A stretch of 64,000 nucleotides of DNA from Arcobacter siniprincipis. GTDB lineage: Bacteria > Campylobacterota > Campylobacteria > Campylobacterales > Arcobacteraceae. The stretch is from positions 1,612,001-1,676,000 of the forward strand of contig NZ_CP182343.1 of the NCBI RefSeq assembly GCF_048571125.1, read 5' to 3'. A program made the position numbers and the translations under genes. The notes below the pieces were generated by a model, which saw nothing but the letters and a program-made list of their open reading frames with translations, was not told the origin of the DNA and did no database searches. This document shows positions 43,704 through 52,295 of this stretch, piece by piece. Each line of letters begins with the position of its first letter. The stretch's first letter is position 1.

Positions 43704-44708
43704 ATGAGTTTAAAAGATTATTTAGAAGAATCAACAATTATTGATTTTAAAAACCAAGAGATACAAGATTTGGCTAAAAACCTATCAAAGAGCTGTACAA
43801 AAGATGAACAAATAGTTAAGAACTGTTTTCTTTATGTAAGAGATAAAATATCTCATAGTGGTGATATAAAAGCAGATATAACTACTTGGAAAGCAAGTGA
43901 GGTATTAAAATATAAAACAGGCTGGTGTTATGCAAAATCTCACCTTCTTGCAGCACTTTTAAGAGCAAATAATATTCCTACAGGATTTTGTTATCAACGT
44001 CTTAGTTGTGGTGAGTATGAAGAAAATATTTATTGTTTACATGGATTAAATATTGTGTATTTGAAAAAATATGGTTGGTATCGTGTTGATGTGAGAGGAA
44101 ATAAAAAAGGTGTTGATGCTCAATTTAACCCACCTATTGAAAAATTAGCTTTTGAATTAAAAGATAACGAATATGATTTAGCACAAAATTATGTTAAACC
44201 CCTTGATCTGGTAATAGATAGTTTAGAATCTTATGAAGGATACGATAAGATGTCAAAAAATCTTCCTTTGACTAATGAGTTTATAAGAAGAGCAAAACTA
44301 AAAGATGCAAAAGAGTTAAGCATATTAGTTACAAGTTTATTATCATATCTTTTTGAACAAACTCCAACTTGGTTTGAAGAGGAGATTAGTGAAAATGGCT
44401 TTATAGAAAGAATAAAAGATAAAAATTATAAACATTATATTTATACAATAAGTGAGAAAATAGTAGGATATATAGCTATAAAAGAAGAAAACAAACTATT
44501 TCATCTTTTTGTTGATGAAGTATTTCATAAAAAAGGTATTGCAAAGAAACTTTTTGAGTGTGTAAAAACAAATATGGATGTATCGAATATGAAGTTAAAT
44601 GCCTCTTTATATGCAGTGCCTTTTTATGAAACTATTGGATTTGAAAAAAGTGGAGAACAAGAACATTTTAAAGGTTTAGATTACCAACCAATGGTATATA
44701 AAATATAA
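43704..44708 (+). CDS. Transglutaminase-like / GNAT acetyltransferase fusion
   Basis: 334 residues from ATG 43704 (a GTG at 43692 in frame is an alternative). The N-terminal domain is transglutaminase-like with a probable Cys75-His113-Asp129 triad: GWCYAKSHLLAALLR, CLHGLNIVYL, WYRVDVRG. The C-terminal domain (from about 195) is a GNAT acetyltransferase with FHKKGIAKKLFECV and PFYETIGFEKSG. The first half would form a thiol protease/amidase fold and the second an acyltransferase. The joint substrate is unknown. Confidence 0.85.
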   Translation: MSLKDYLEESTIIDFKNQEIQDLAKNLSKSCTKDEQIVKNCFLYVRDKISHSGDIKADITTWKASEVLKYKTGWCYAKSHLLAALLRANNIPTGFCYQRLSCGEYEENIYCLHGLNIVYLKKYGWYRVDVRGNKKGVDAQFNPPIEKLAFELKDNEYDLAQNYVKPLDLVIDSLESYEGYDKMSKNLPLTNEFIRRAKLKDAKELSILVTSLLSYLFEQTPTWFEEEISENGFIERIKDKNYKHYIYTISEKIVGYIAIKEENKLFHLFVDEVFHKKGIAKKLFECVKTNMDVSNMKLNASLYAVPFYETIGFEKSGEQEHFKGLDYQPMVYKI

Positions 44709-44737
44709 AGAGACTTATATAAAATAAGGAAAATACA

Positions 44738-45454
44738 ATGCAACAAAATAGTAAAACAAGTTTTTTGATTTTGGGAATATTTATATTCTTAGGTTTAAGT
44801 ACTTTAGGGTATTTTTTTAAAAGTGCAATTGTAGAGTATAAACAATTTGATAGAACTGTTAATGTTAAAGGTCTTTCTGAAAAAGAATATAAGGCTGATA
44901 TTGTAATATGGCCTATTACTTATACCGAAGTAAGTAACAATCTTGAAGAAATATATAATTCGATTGATAAAAACAATGAAAAAATAGATAATTTCTTGCT
45001 TTCAAATGGTATAGAAAAAAGTGAGATAACTTTTTCTGCTCCTGAAATCACAGATAAAGTAGCACAACAATATGGAAATGAAAAGATAAACTATAGATAC
45101 AATGCTAGACAAACAATAACTGTGTATTCAAAAAATATTGATGCAGTTCGAGCTGTAAAAACTTCACTATCAAAACTTGGAAAACAAGGTATAGTATTCT
45201 CAGGTGATAATTATGGAAGCCGTACTGAATATATTTTTACAAAACTAAATGAAGTAAAACCTAAAATGATAGAAGAGGCTACAAAAAAAGCAAGAGAAGT
45301 AGCTCAAAAATTTGCCTTTGATTCGAAAAGCAAATTAGGAAAAATAAAAAAAGCTTCACAAGGTCAATTTTCAATCTCTCAAAGGGATAAGAATAACCCA
45401 CAAATAAAAAAAATCAGAGTTGTATCAACTGTTGAGTATTATTTGACAGATTGA
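44738..45454 (+). CDS. SIMPL domain (DUF541) protein
   Basis: A 238-residue protein with one N-terminal membrane helix (about 8-27), then a periplasmic SIMPL/DUF541 domain. Segments seen are FDRTVNVKGLSEKEYKADI, INYRYNARQTITVYSKNIDAV and the C-terminal ARQ/REVAQKFA helix with KIRVVSTVEYYL. Related proteins (for example BP26-like) form oligomers of unknown purpose. AAGGAAAA precedes the ATG. Confidence 0.88.
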   Translation: MQQNSKTSFLILGIFIFLGLSTLGYFFKSAIVEYKQFDRTVNVKGLSEKEYKADIVIWPITYTEVSNNLEEIYNSIDKNNEKIDNFLLSNGIEKSEITFSAPEITDKVAQQYGNEKINYRYNARQTITVYSKNIDAVRAVKTSLSKLGKQGIVFSGDNYGSRTEYIFTKLNEVKPKMIEEATKKAREVAQKFAFDSKSKLGKIKKASQGQFSISQRDKNNPQIKKIRVVSTVEYYLTD

Positions 45455-45474
45455 TACAAAATAAAGAAAGCTTT

Positions 45475-46830
45475 TTATAAAAATGAGTTTAAAAACTCTA
45501 TCCAGAAATACTGTAATGGATATAAAAACAGTGTGGTTAATAAAGCCAAAGTAATTAATACTTTTAAAATATGTCTTTGTTTTATTTTAGAAAGTGCAAG
45601 ACCTACTATTAAAGGTGGTGCTTGGTGGGCAAAAAATATATTTGAATAAGCTGCTACTTGCATCATAAGTATTTGATCAAAACTAAAACCAGTTACATTA
45701 GAAATTTGTTCTGCCATGGGTGTAAATATGGCAGGAATACTTGGTTGTGTAGCGATTATTCCTGTTAGTGACATAACTAAAGTCACTTTCATATAGTTTA
45801 ATATTGGATATTGTGATGGTACATATAAGTTAATCAAACTAGATAATACCTCTTTTATATAATCATTATGTGCCACAACAGTTCCAAGACCTATGATTGT
45901 TGCTACATATAATAAAGAAGAAAAATTTATACTATTTATATCTTTTGATTTTATTATTCCAATTGAAGGTATTGCTAAAAAAAGTATTCCACATATTGCA
46001 ATAATACTAGGAGAAATTTTATGTATAAAATCAGTTGCCCAAAAAGTAATCATAAGTAAAATAGTAAAAATCACTATTAATTCATTTTTTGAGAATTTCA
46101 GCTTTGTTTTATTTTTATTTATAATTTTTGGAGTATCGTTAAAAAAGTTATAAATTAACACGACTATTATAATATCTTTTAAAATAGTAAAAACTAAAAA
46201 GTTAGTAATCAAATAATGAGAATACAAAATATCATAATTGTAAAGTTGTGAAGATAAACCTGTTAATATCATGTTTGGAATATTCGCAGGAAGAATTGCA
46301 AACCCAGACATTGATGTTGTAATGATAAAAGTTAATAAAATACCAATATAACCTTTATCATTCTCTTTAAATCCAAAACTATTAGCAACTGCTATTGCTA
46401 TAGGAACCATCATCACAACTCTTCCTACACTTGAAGGCATAACAAAACTAGTAAGAGCTGAGAAGATAGTAATTGAGATTATGATATTTAAATAAGTTAC
46501 ATTTTTTAAATTCGAAAAGATTTTTGAGAATCTATGTGTTAAGTTTACATTTTTTATGGCTGTTCCAATTAACATACCTGCAAAAACTAACCAAAATGCA
46601 GATGAAGCAAATCCTGAAAAAATAAGCTCTTTTGAACTTAATGAAAAAGCAGCGCATGCAAATAGAAAAAGTAATGAACTATAAAAACCTGGGACTAAAT
46701 TTGTTGCCCAAAAGAGTATAGTTGTTAAAACTATACTTATAAGAAGTAAATTATTTTGATCTATTTCAAAATTTGAAAGAATTGAGTATAAAAAAACAGG
46801 AATAGTAATTAATAAAATAGTTTTTGACAT
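45475..46830 (-). CDS. SLC13-type permease
   Basis: A 451-residue carrier with about 11-12 membrane helices. It has paired re-entrant-type motifs (SFVMPSSVGRVVMMVPIA in the first half, ATQPSIPAIFTPMAEQI and HQAPPLIVGLALS in the second). This fits the DASS/ArsB superfamily but is distant from the carrier at 29983, since the usual SNTTTALLLIP and GTPPN motifs are replaced. Substrate unknown. The 187-base gap upstream holds a palindrome. Confidence 0.78.
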   Translation of the reverse strand: MSKTILLITIPVFLYSILSNFEIDQNNLLLISIVLTTILFWATNLVPGFYSSLLFLFACAAFSLSSKELIFSGFASSAFWLVFAGMLIGTAIKNVNLTHRFSKIFSNLKNVTYLNIIISITIFSALTSFVMPSSVGRVVMMVPIAIAVANSFGFKENDKGYIGILLTFIITTSMSGFAILPANIPNMILTGLSSQLYNYDILYSHYLITNFLVFTILKDIIIVVLIYNFFNDTPKIINKNKTKLKFSKNELIVIFTILLMITFWATDFIHKISPSIIAICGILFLAIPSIGIIKSKDINSINFSSLLYVATIIGLGTVVAHNDYIKEVLSSLINLYVPSQYPILNYMKVTLVMSLTGIIATQPSIPAIFTPMAEQISNVTGFSFDQILMMQVAAYSNIFFAHQAPPLIVGLALSKIKQRHILKVLITLALLTTLFLYPLQYFWIEFLNSFL

Positions 46831-46903
46831 TTTTCTGCTTATAAAAAGTTTTTTTATAAGAATATTATTATTTTAATTAAAGAAACATTATCTGCTTAAA
46901 AAA

Positions 46904-46920
46904 ATAAGAATAATTCTTAT
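46904..46920. promoter_or_regulatory. Inverted repeat ATAAGAA-N3-TTCTTAT
   Basis: A perfect seven-base inverted repeat lies in the divergent gap between the SLC13-type carrier and the gene at 47018. It is a candidate operator; which regulator uses it is unknown. Confidence 0.4.
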
Positions 46921-47017
46921 ATTATTTATTTCTTTATTAATTATTTTTTGTTTTAACTTTTTTTGTTACAATACAAAGTTAAATTTTATATATTTAAATA
47001 TAATTGAGGTTCTTGTA

Positions 47018-47647
47018 ATGAACATAGAAAAATTAAAAGATGTAGAATCAGAGTTTTTTGATGCCTATCCAAAGGGATTTGAGGATGAAAAGTTAATACG
47101 TATGATTAAAAAATTCAATCCTGAAAAATTAGAAACTTATGCAAAAGAAGCTTTTAAAAAAGATAATTTTTCAGATCCGCATTTTATTACAGAAGCATAT
47201 TTTAAAACTATTCAAAAGTCCGTTATGGTATCACTTTTTGATAAGGTAAAACTTCGTGATGTAATTAAAGCTTTGACTTCTTATGAAAAAGATATGCTTA
47301 GTATTGAGTTATATGAATTATTGTATGGAAATAAAAAAAATGGTTTTGATGGACTTGTAGAATTTTTAGCTGAATTTGGTATGGCAAAGTGGACTTTAGT
47401 AACTCTTGTCCCTTATAGTTTTAATAGGCAAACAGAGTATTTTATTAAACCAACAACAACTAAGAAGATCATAAAATATCTAGAAATTCCTAATTTAATA
47501 TATAAACCAAGACCATCTTATGAGTTTTATAAAAAATACACTAAAGTTTTAGATAATATCAAATCAAAAGTTTCAGGACCACTATCTTTTGACAATGCTG
47601 CCTTTACAGGATTCTTAAAAATGGGCATTGAGATTTGTAGTGAATAA
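47018..47647 (+). CDS. Conserved-looking unknown protein
   Basis: A 209-residue soluble, mostly helical protein with many charged and aromatic residues (starts MNIEKLKDVESEFFDAYP; WTLVTLVPYSFNRQTEYFIKP near residue 127). I do not recognise its family. GAGG lies upstream of the ATG. It ends 30 bases before the response regulator gene and may be co-transcribed with it. Confidence 0.6.
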   Translation: MNIEKLKDVESEFFDAYPKGFEDEKLIRMIKKFNPEKLETYAKEAFKKDNFSDPHFITEAYFKTIQKSVMVSLFDKVKLRDVIKALTSYEKDMLSIELYELLYGNKKNGFDGLVEFLAEFGMAKWTLVTLVPYSFNRQTEYFIKPTTTKKIIKYLEIPNLIYKPRPSYEFYKKYTKVLDNIKSKVSGPLSFDNAAFTGFLKMGIEICSE

Positions 47648-47677
47648 ATAATTTTAAAAAGAATAAAAGGGGAAAAA

Positions 47678-48355
47678 ATGTCAAATAAGTTTTTGAAGAG
47701 TTTAAAGGTTTTATTTATAGAAGATGAAGATCTTATAAGAAATAAGATTGTCTCGTCCTTAGAATATATTGTTGCTGAAGTTATTTCAGCTTCAAATGGG
47801 ATAGACGCATTGAAAAAACTTCAAAATTTTACTCCTGATTTAATTATCACTGATTTGGAAATGCCCAAAATGAATGGCGCAGACTTTATTCATGAAGTTA
47901 GAAAAAAAGATAAAAATACTTGTATTATAGTGGTCACAGCATATACAAGTGAAAAGTATTTATTACAACTTATTGATATGCATATTGAAAAATATATTCT
48001 TAAACCAATTACTTTGGAAAAATTAATCAGTGCTTTGGAAGATTGTCAAAAAAATTTTTCTAATGCTACTAATTTAAAAAGGACTCTTCCTAATGATTAT
48101 ACATATGATTGGAACCAAAAAATTTTATTGCATAAAGATGAAATGATTACTTTAACAAAAAAAGAGATTCTATTTTTAGAACTTCTTTTCAAAAATATTG
48201 ATAGTGTAACTTCATTTGAAGAGTTACAAGAAGTTGTTTGGCAAGATAGTGTTATGACAGATAATGCTTTGCGTTCTTTGATTAGAAACCTAAGAAAAAA
48301 ATTGCCAAAAGATTTTATTGTCAATTTATCAGGTATTGGTTATAAAGTTGCGTAA
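47678..48355 (+). CDS. OmpR-family response regulator
   Basis: 225 residues. The receiver domain (about 1-125) has the acidic pocket EDED, the phospho-acceptor aspartate in LIITDLEMPKMNG (about residue 55), and lysine in YILKPI. The C-terminal winged helix (about 135-225) ends with LRSLIRNLRKKLP and GIGYKV. AGGGG lies before the ATG. It is the first gene of the regulator / solute-binding protein / kinase set upstream of the torA-like genes, and probably activates them. Confidence 0.92.
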   Translation: MSNKFLKSLKVLFIEDEDLIRNKIVSSLEYIVAEVISASNGIDALKKLQNFTPDLIITDLEMPKMNGADFIHEVRKKDKNTCIIVVTAYTSEKYLLQLIDMHIEKYILKPITLEKLISALEDCQKNFSNATNLKRTLPNDYTYDWNQKILLHKDEMITLTKKEILFLELLFKNIDSVTSFEELQEVVWQDSVMTDNALRSLIRNLRKKLPKDFIVNLSGIGYKVA

Positions 48356-49976
48356 ATTTTTTTTAATTTTCTTATATGTTAGCTTTTTATTTTCAAATGA
48401 ACCAATAACATATAAGCATGATCAAACTAATAAAATTCTTATAAATAAGATAACAAATGACTCCGAACTAAAAGTTTATATGCCAACTCTTCCATATTTC
48501 AATTTAATAAGTTTGATTAATGGTACTTTGGTAAAACTAAGTGATTCTAAAAGAGGATGGGATTATTATTTAGCATATAAACATAAAAAGATAGATGCAC
48601 TTACCTATGACTTTTGGTTAAGAGATGATGTTAAATATCAAGATGGTACAAAATTTGATGCTGATTCTGTAGTTGAAAATTTTAAACATTTTATTGATGG
48701 GCCTTTTTTATATAGTAATATTCATAATGCATTAGACTCAGTTGAAAAGTTAAATGATTATAAAATAAGAATACACTTGAAAATACCTTATGGAATGTTA
48801 TTAAATGATTTATGTGTAATAAATTTTTATACAAAAAAATATTATGAAAAATATAATTGGACACCAAGTTTAACAGCTCAAAACACAAAAGGTCCGGGTC
48901 TTTATGGGGCAGGTCCTTATATCATGGCTCAAGGTTATGCCACAGGATTAAAACAGAGTAAAAAGATAGTTTTAACTGCAAATCCATATTATTTTGAAAA
49001 AAACAAACCTTATATAAATAAAATCACTATTTATACAGAGATTCCAACAAAAGAAGTTATTAATGATATTTCAAAACATGAGGGAAAACTTGATATTGCT
49101 TATATTCCTTATAATAAAAAAACTGAAATAGTAAATTCAAAATATGCGAAGCTTTTGATCTCTCCCTCACATGGTAATTTAACAGTTCATATGAATCTAA
49201 TAAAGAAAGATTCAAAACTTAAAAATATAAAAGTAAGACAAGCTTTAAATGATGCAATTGATCAAAAAAAATTAATCAAGTTTGCTTTTAGAAATGAAGC
49301 GAGTGTATCGCCATTTTTATTATCTTCTAATACTTATTTTGCAAAAGAATTATCAAAAAAATACTTAAACAAAAAACCAAGATTTACTCAAAAACAGTTG
49401 CATAATATTTTAAATGGTTTAGAGTTAAAAGTTATTACCCAAGATAGGTTTATGTCTGTTTGGAAAGGAGTTGAATACCAATTGTCAAAATATGGAGTAA
49501 AGTTAATCTATACAATAACTAGTGATGAAAAAGTTGTTTTAGAAAAACTTTTGAAAAATAGAAAAAATATTTATGATTGGGATTTATTGATTTGGGGAAA
49601 TGAGGATTGGAATGGAAGTCCTTGGACAGCATTTTTTACATTATATACAAAAGCTAATTGGTGTTCAATTGATAAAGATGATTATTTAGTAAATGAGTTT
49701 GAAAAATTATTTAAACTAGATACAAATTCAAAAGAGTTTCAAAAAGAGGTAAATAAAATCTTATTGTATAGTTATGAGAAAGCCTACACATTAGTCTTGC
49801 CTTCACCAAATATAGTAATTGCTTTAAATAAAGAAGTATCTTACCATCCTTCAGAGATGTCAACTTTCCCTTTATGGAATGCAAAAATTACACCTTTTCA
49901 TTGGTCTATTAGAAAAGAAAAGTTAGATAAAAGTAGATTAAATTACCTTTATCCAATTAGGATTAAAAATGAATAA
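48348..49976 (+). CDS. Periplasmic family-5 solute-binding protein (sensor partner?)
   Basis: About 542 residues from TTG 48348, which overlaps the response regulator stop by eight bases and gives the signal peptide MRKFFLIFLYVSFLFS. A frame up to 48318 adds a few residues before it. The rest is an SBP_bac_5 protein of the oligopeptide/nickel type, with the GAGPYIMAQG and ANPYYFEKNKPYINKI segments. There is no ABC permease or ATPase nearby. Instead it lies between a response regulator and a histidine kinase, so it may present a ligand to the kinase as TorT does, although TorT is of a different family. Confidence 0.82.
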   Translation: MRKFFLIFLYVSFLFSNEPITYKHDQTNKILINKITNDSELKVYMPTLPYFNLISLINGTLVKLSDSKRGWDYYLAYKHKKIDALTYDFWLRDDVKYQDGTKFDADSVVENFKHFIDGPFLYSNIHNALDSVEKLNDYKIRIHLKIPYGMLLNDLCVINFYTKKYYEKYNWTPSLTAQNTKGPGLYGAGPYIMAQGYATGLKQSKKIVLTANPYYFEKNKPYINKITIYTEIPTKEVINDISKHEGKLDIAYIPYNKKTEIVNSKYAKLLISPSHGNLTVHMNLIKKDSKLKNIKVRQALNDAIDQKKLIKFAFRNEASVSPFLLSSNTYFAKELSKKYLNKKPRFTQKQLHNILNGLELKVITQDRFMSVWKGVEYQLSKYGVKLIYTITSDEKVVLEKLLKNRKNIYDWDLLIWGNEDWNGSPWTAFFTLYTKANWCSIDKDDYLVNEFEKLFKLDTNSKEFQKEVNKILLYSYEKAYTLVLPSPNIVIALNKEVSYHPSEMSTFPLWNAKITPFHWSIRKEKLDKSRLNYLYPIRIKNE

Positions 49977-51621
49977 TTTAAAAATACGACAGAAGTTTAT
50001 TATATTGGGGCTTATTGCTCTTATTTCATTAGTGTTGTTAGCTTTATTATCATTAAAAATAAATAAAGATAGTTTTACTAATTCAAATAATGTTGTAATA
50101 AACTTTAAAGATACACAAGAGATTCAAACTTTTTATATAGAAGAACTTTTTTTATTAAGAGAAGTAACTCTATCTTTAGTAATATCTCCAAATGATGATT
50201 TTAAAAAGAAGTTTGATGAAAAAATCTCACCTATTTTAATTAGATTAGATAAAAAATTTTCAAATGAAATACCTGATAATAAAAAAGCATGGGAAAATTA
50301 TAAAAAATTAGTTTTAAAAACTAGAGAATACTCTTTAGAAGGCTTTGATGAAGGTGCTTTTATGAATACTTCATCTGTTGAAAGAGATAGTTTTTACTTT
50401 TTGATTAATAAGCTAAAAACAATTCAAAAAAAGAATTTACAAGAGTCTGAAAAAAAATTAAAAGAATTGAAAAATGATATAAAGATAAATAATATATATA
50501 TTCTTTTAGGGGTTTTAATTATTGGTTTTTTTGGATTTATTATTAATTTAACTGTTGTTTTTAAAATAGTAAAACAAATAGAAAGTGTACAAAGAGGGTT
50601 ACAGAAATTTTTTAAACATTTAACAAATCCTACTGCTTATAAAGAACAGTTGCATATTGATATAACAAGTAGAGATGAACTTGGATTAATGGCAGAAGCT
50701 ATTAATACAAAAGTAAAATTGATTAAAGAAAATTTGCAAGATGACTATAGACTGATACAAGAAGCTACTTTTACATTAGATTATTTAAAAGAGGGTAAAT
50801 TTGGTAAAAGACTAGAAACACAGGCAAAATCCAATGAACTAAATGTATTAAAAAATGTTATGAACGAAATGATAGGAAATTTAGAAAATAAAATATTAGA
50901 AGAAATCAATCATAGAACAAATCAAGAAAAACTAATGATTCAACAATCAAAACTAGCTGCAATGGGTGAGATGATAGGAAATATTGCTCATCAATGGAGA
51001 CAACCATTAGGTGAAATAAATGCAGTATTGATGGAAATAGAGACTATAACTCGATATGGAAAACTTGAAGAAGAACATCTTTTAAAAAGTATAAAAACAT
51101 GTAATGAGATTACAGAACATATGTCTACTACAATAAGTGATTTTCAAAACTTTTTTAAACCTTCAAAACAAAAAGATAAATTTTCAGTATTAGAAGTGTG
51201 TAAAAAAGCTGTATCAATTATCAATGCTTCTTTAAATAACAATAATATAGAATTGATTTTTGATATTCAAGAAGATAATAAAATAGAAGGTTATTCAAAC
51301 GAATTTTCCCATGCCATATTAAATATAATTTCAAATGCAAAAGATGCGTTAATATCAAGAAAAATTAAAAATCCAATTATAATTTTAAGTATAAAAGTTG
51401 GTAAAGAGTTTACAATAATTAAAATAGAAGATAACGCAGGAGGAATTAAATTAGAAGATATAAATTTAGTGTTTGAACCTTATTTTACTACTAAAGGTGA
51501 GAAAAGAGGTACCGGAATAGGTTTATATATGACAAAAGTAATTGTTGAAGATAATATGCATGGATTTATTGATGTAAAAAATACAAAAGAAGGAGCACTT
51601 TTTAGAATAAAAGTAAAATAA
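49969..51621 (+). CDS. Membrane sensor histidine kinase
   Basis: 550 residues. Helix 1 (about 10-28), a periplasmic helical sensor part (about 30-165) and helix 2 (about 172-193) are followed by a HAMP-type region (to about 250). The HisKA-like motif GNIAHQWRQPLGEINAV carries the phospho-acceptor histidine near 340, and the ATPase domain has N/G boxes NIISNAKDAL, DNAGG and GTGIGLYMTK. The HQWRQPL form is common in Campylobacterota kinases. It overlaps the binding-protein gene by eight bases and presumably phosphorylates the response regulator. Confidence 0.92.
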   Translation: MNNLKIRQKFIILGLIALISLVLLALLSLKINKDSFTNSNNVVINFKDTQEIQTFYIEELFLLREVTLSLVISPNDDFKKKFDEKISPILIRLDKKFSNEIPDNKKAWENYKKLVLKTREYSLEGFDEGAFMNTSSVERDSFYFLINKLKTIQKKNLQESEKKLKELKNDIKINNIYILLGVLIIGFFGFIINLTVVFKIVKQIESVQRGLQKFFKHLTNPTAYKEQLHIDITSRDELGLMAEAINTKVKLIKENLQDDYRLIQEATFTLDYLKEGKFGKRLETQAKSNELNVLKNVMNEMIGNLENKILEEINHRTNQEKLMIQQSKLAAMGEMIGNIAHQWRQPLGEINAVLMEIETITRYGKLEEEHLLKSIKTCNEITEHMSTTISDFQNFFKPSKQKDKFSVLEVCKKAVSIINASLNNNNIELIFDIQEDNKIEGYSNEFSHAILNIISNAKDALISRKIKNPIIILSIKVGKEFTIIKIEDNAGGIKLEDINLVFEPYFTTKGEKRGTGIGLYMTKVIVEDNMHGFIDVKNTKEGALFRIKVK

Positions 51622-51706
51622 GTTTTCCCACTTTTTCTACACTTTTTTTCAATTAATAGGACTTTTTTTTCATATATACTCTTAATTATAAAATTAAAGG
51701 AGCAAC
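51622..51706 (+). promoter_or_regulatory. Candidate regulated promoter of the cytochrome/torA operon
   Basis: ACTTTTT copies begin at 51630, 51641 and 51661, that is 11 and 20 bases apart, on one face of the helix. A -10-like TATACT is at 51675-51680. Phased direct repeats just upstream of a promoter are typical of OmpR-family regulator sites. Confidence 0.45.
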
Positions 51707-52294
51707 ATGAAAAAGAGTATAATTCTTGGAATTACTTTTTTAACAGTTTCACTATATGCGAGTGAAACTATGTACAGTAGTAGTGTAAAAAATTTATATG
51801 AAACTGCTGATAGTAATTCAAGTAAAGGTAGACTTTTACCTACATCAAAAGTTATAGTGGTAGAAAAGAATTCAGATAAATCTAAAATAGAAATTGAAGG
51901 TTTTATGAAAGCTGGAGTATCAAATGCCATTTACTTCGTAAAAGGGAAAAGAATTTTGATTGCTGGACTTAGCAAAAGTGGAAAGTTCGATGTAAAAAAA
52001 CTTTCAACAAGTAAAGATGAAGATGGTGTAGAGTGGGAAAAAGTAGTTTTAACTGCATATACAAAAAATGAGAACCTAAGTAAAGACTTAAAACCTTTAT
52101 ATGAAAAAGCAGATGATTTATATAAAAACAATTGTGCAATTTGTCATCCTGCACATCCTGTAAATGAGTATACAGCTAATCAATGGCCAAGTATGTTTAA
52201 AGCGATGGTAAATAGAACTGCTATTCCAAAACAAGATAGACATTTAGTAACACAATATTTGCAAAAACATGCAAAAGATATGAAAGGTGAATAA
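51707..52294 (+). CDS. Exported mono-haem cytochrome c, TorA partner
   Basis: A 195-residue periplasmic protein with a signal peptide (about 1-18). A central variable part is followed by one CAICH haem site (cysteines 143 and 146, histidine 147) followed by PAHP, and a likely axial methionine (SMFKAM). It matches in size and context the mono-haem cytochrome that feeds the TMAO/DMSO reductase in Campylobacter jejuni, as I recall it. It immediately precedes the torA-like gene. It is unlike the penta-haem TorC of Escherichia coli. Confidence 0.85.
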   Translation: MKKSIILGITFLTVSLYASETMYSSSVKNLYETADSNSSKGRLLPTSKVIVVEKNSDKSKIEIEGFMKAGVSNAIYFVKGKRILIAGLSKSGKFDVKKLSTSKDEDGVEWEKVVLTAYTKNENLSKDLKPLYEKADDLYKNNCAICHPAHPVNEYTANQWPSMFKAMVNRTAIPKQDRHLVTQYLQKHAKDMKGE

Positions 52295-52295
52295 A

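Noticed and set aside
46831..47017. tRNA or small RNA gene in the largest gap
   Set aside because: The sequence is nearly all A/T with no cloverleaf or terminator hairpin; only an inverted repeat is seen.
48348..49976. Nickel or peptide ABC importer
   Set aside because: Only the binding protein is present; no permease or ATPase genes follow, and it lies between regulator and kinase genes.
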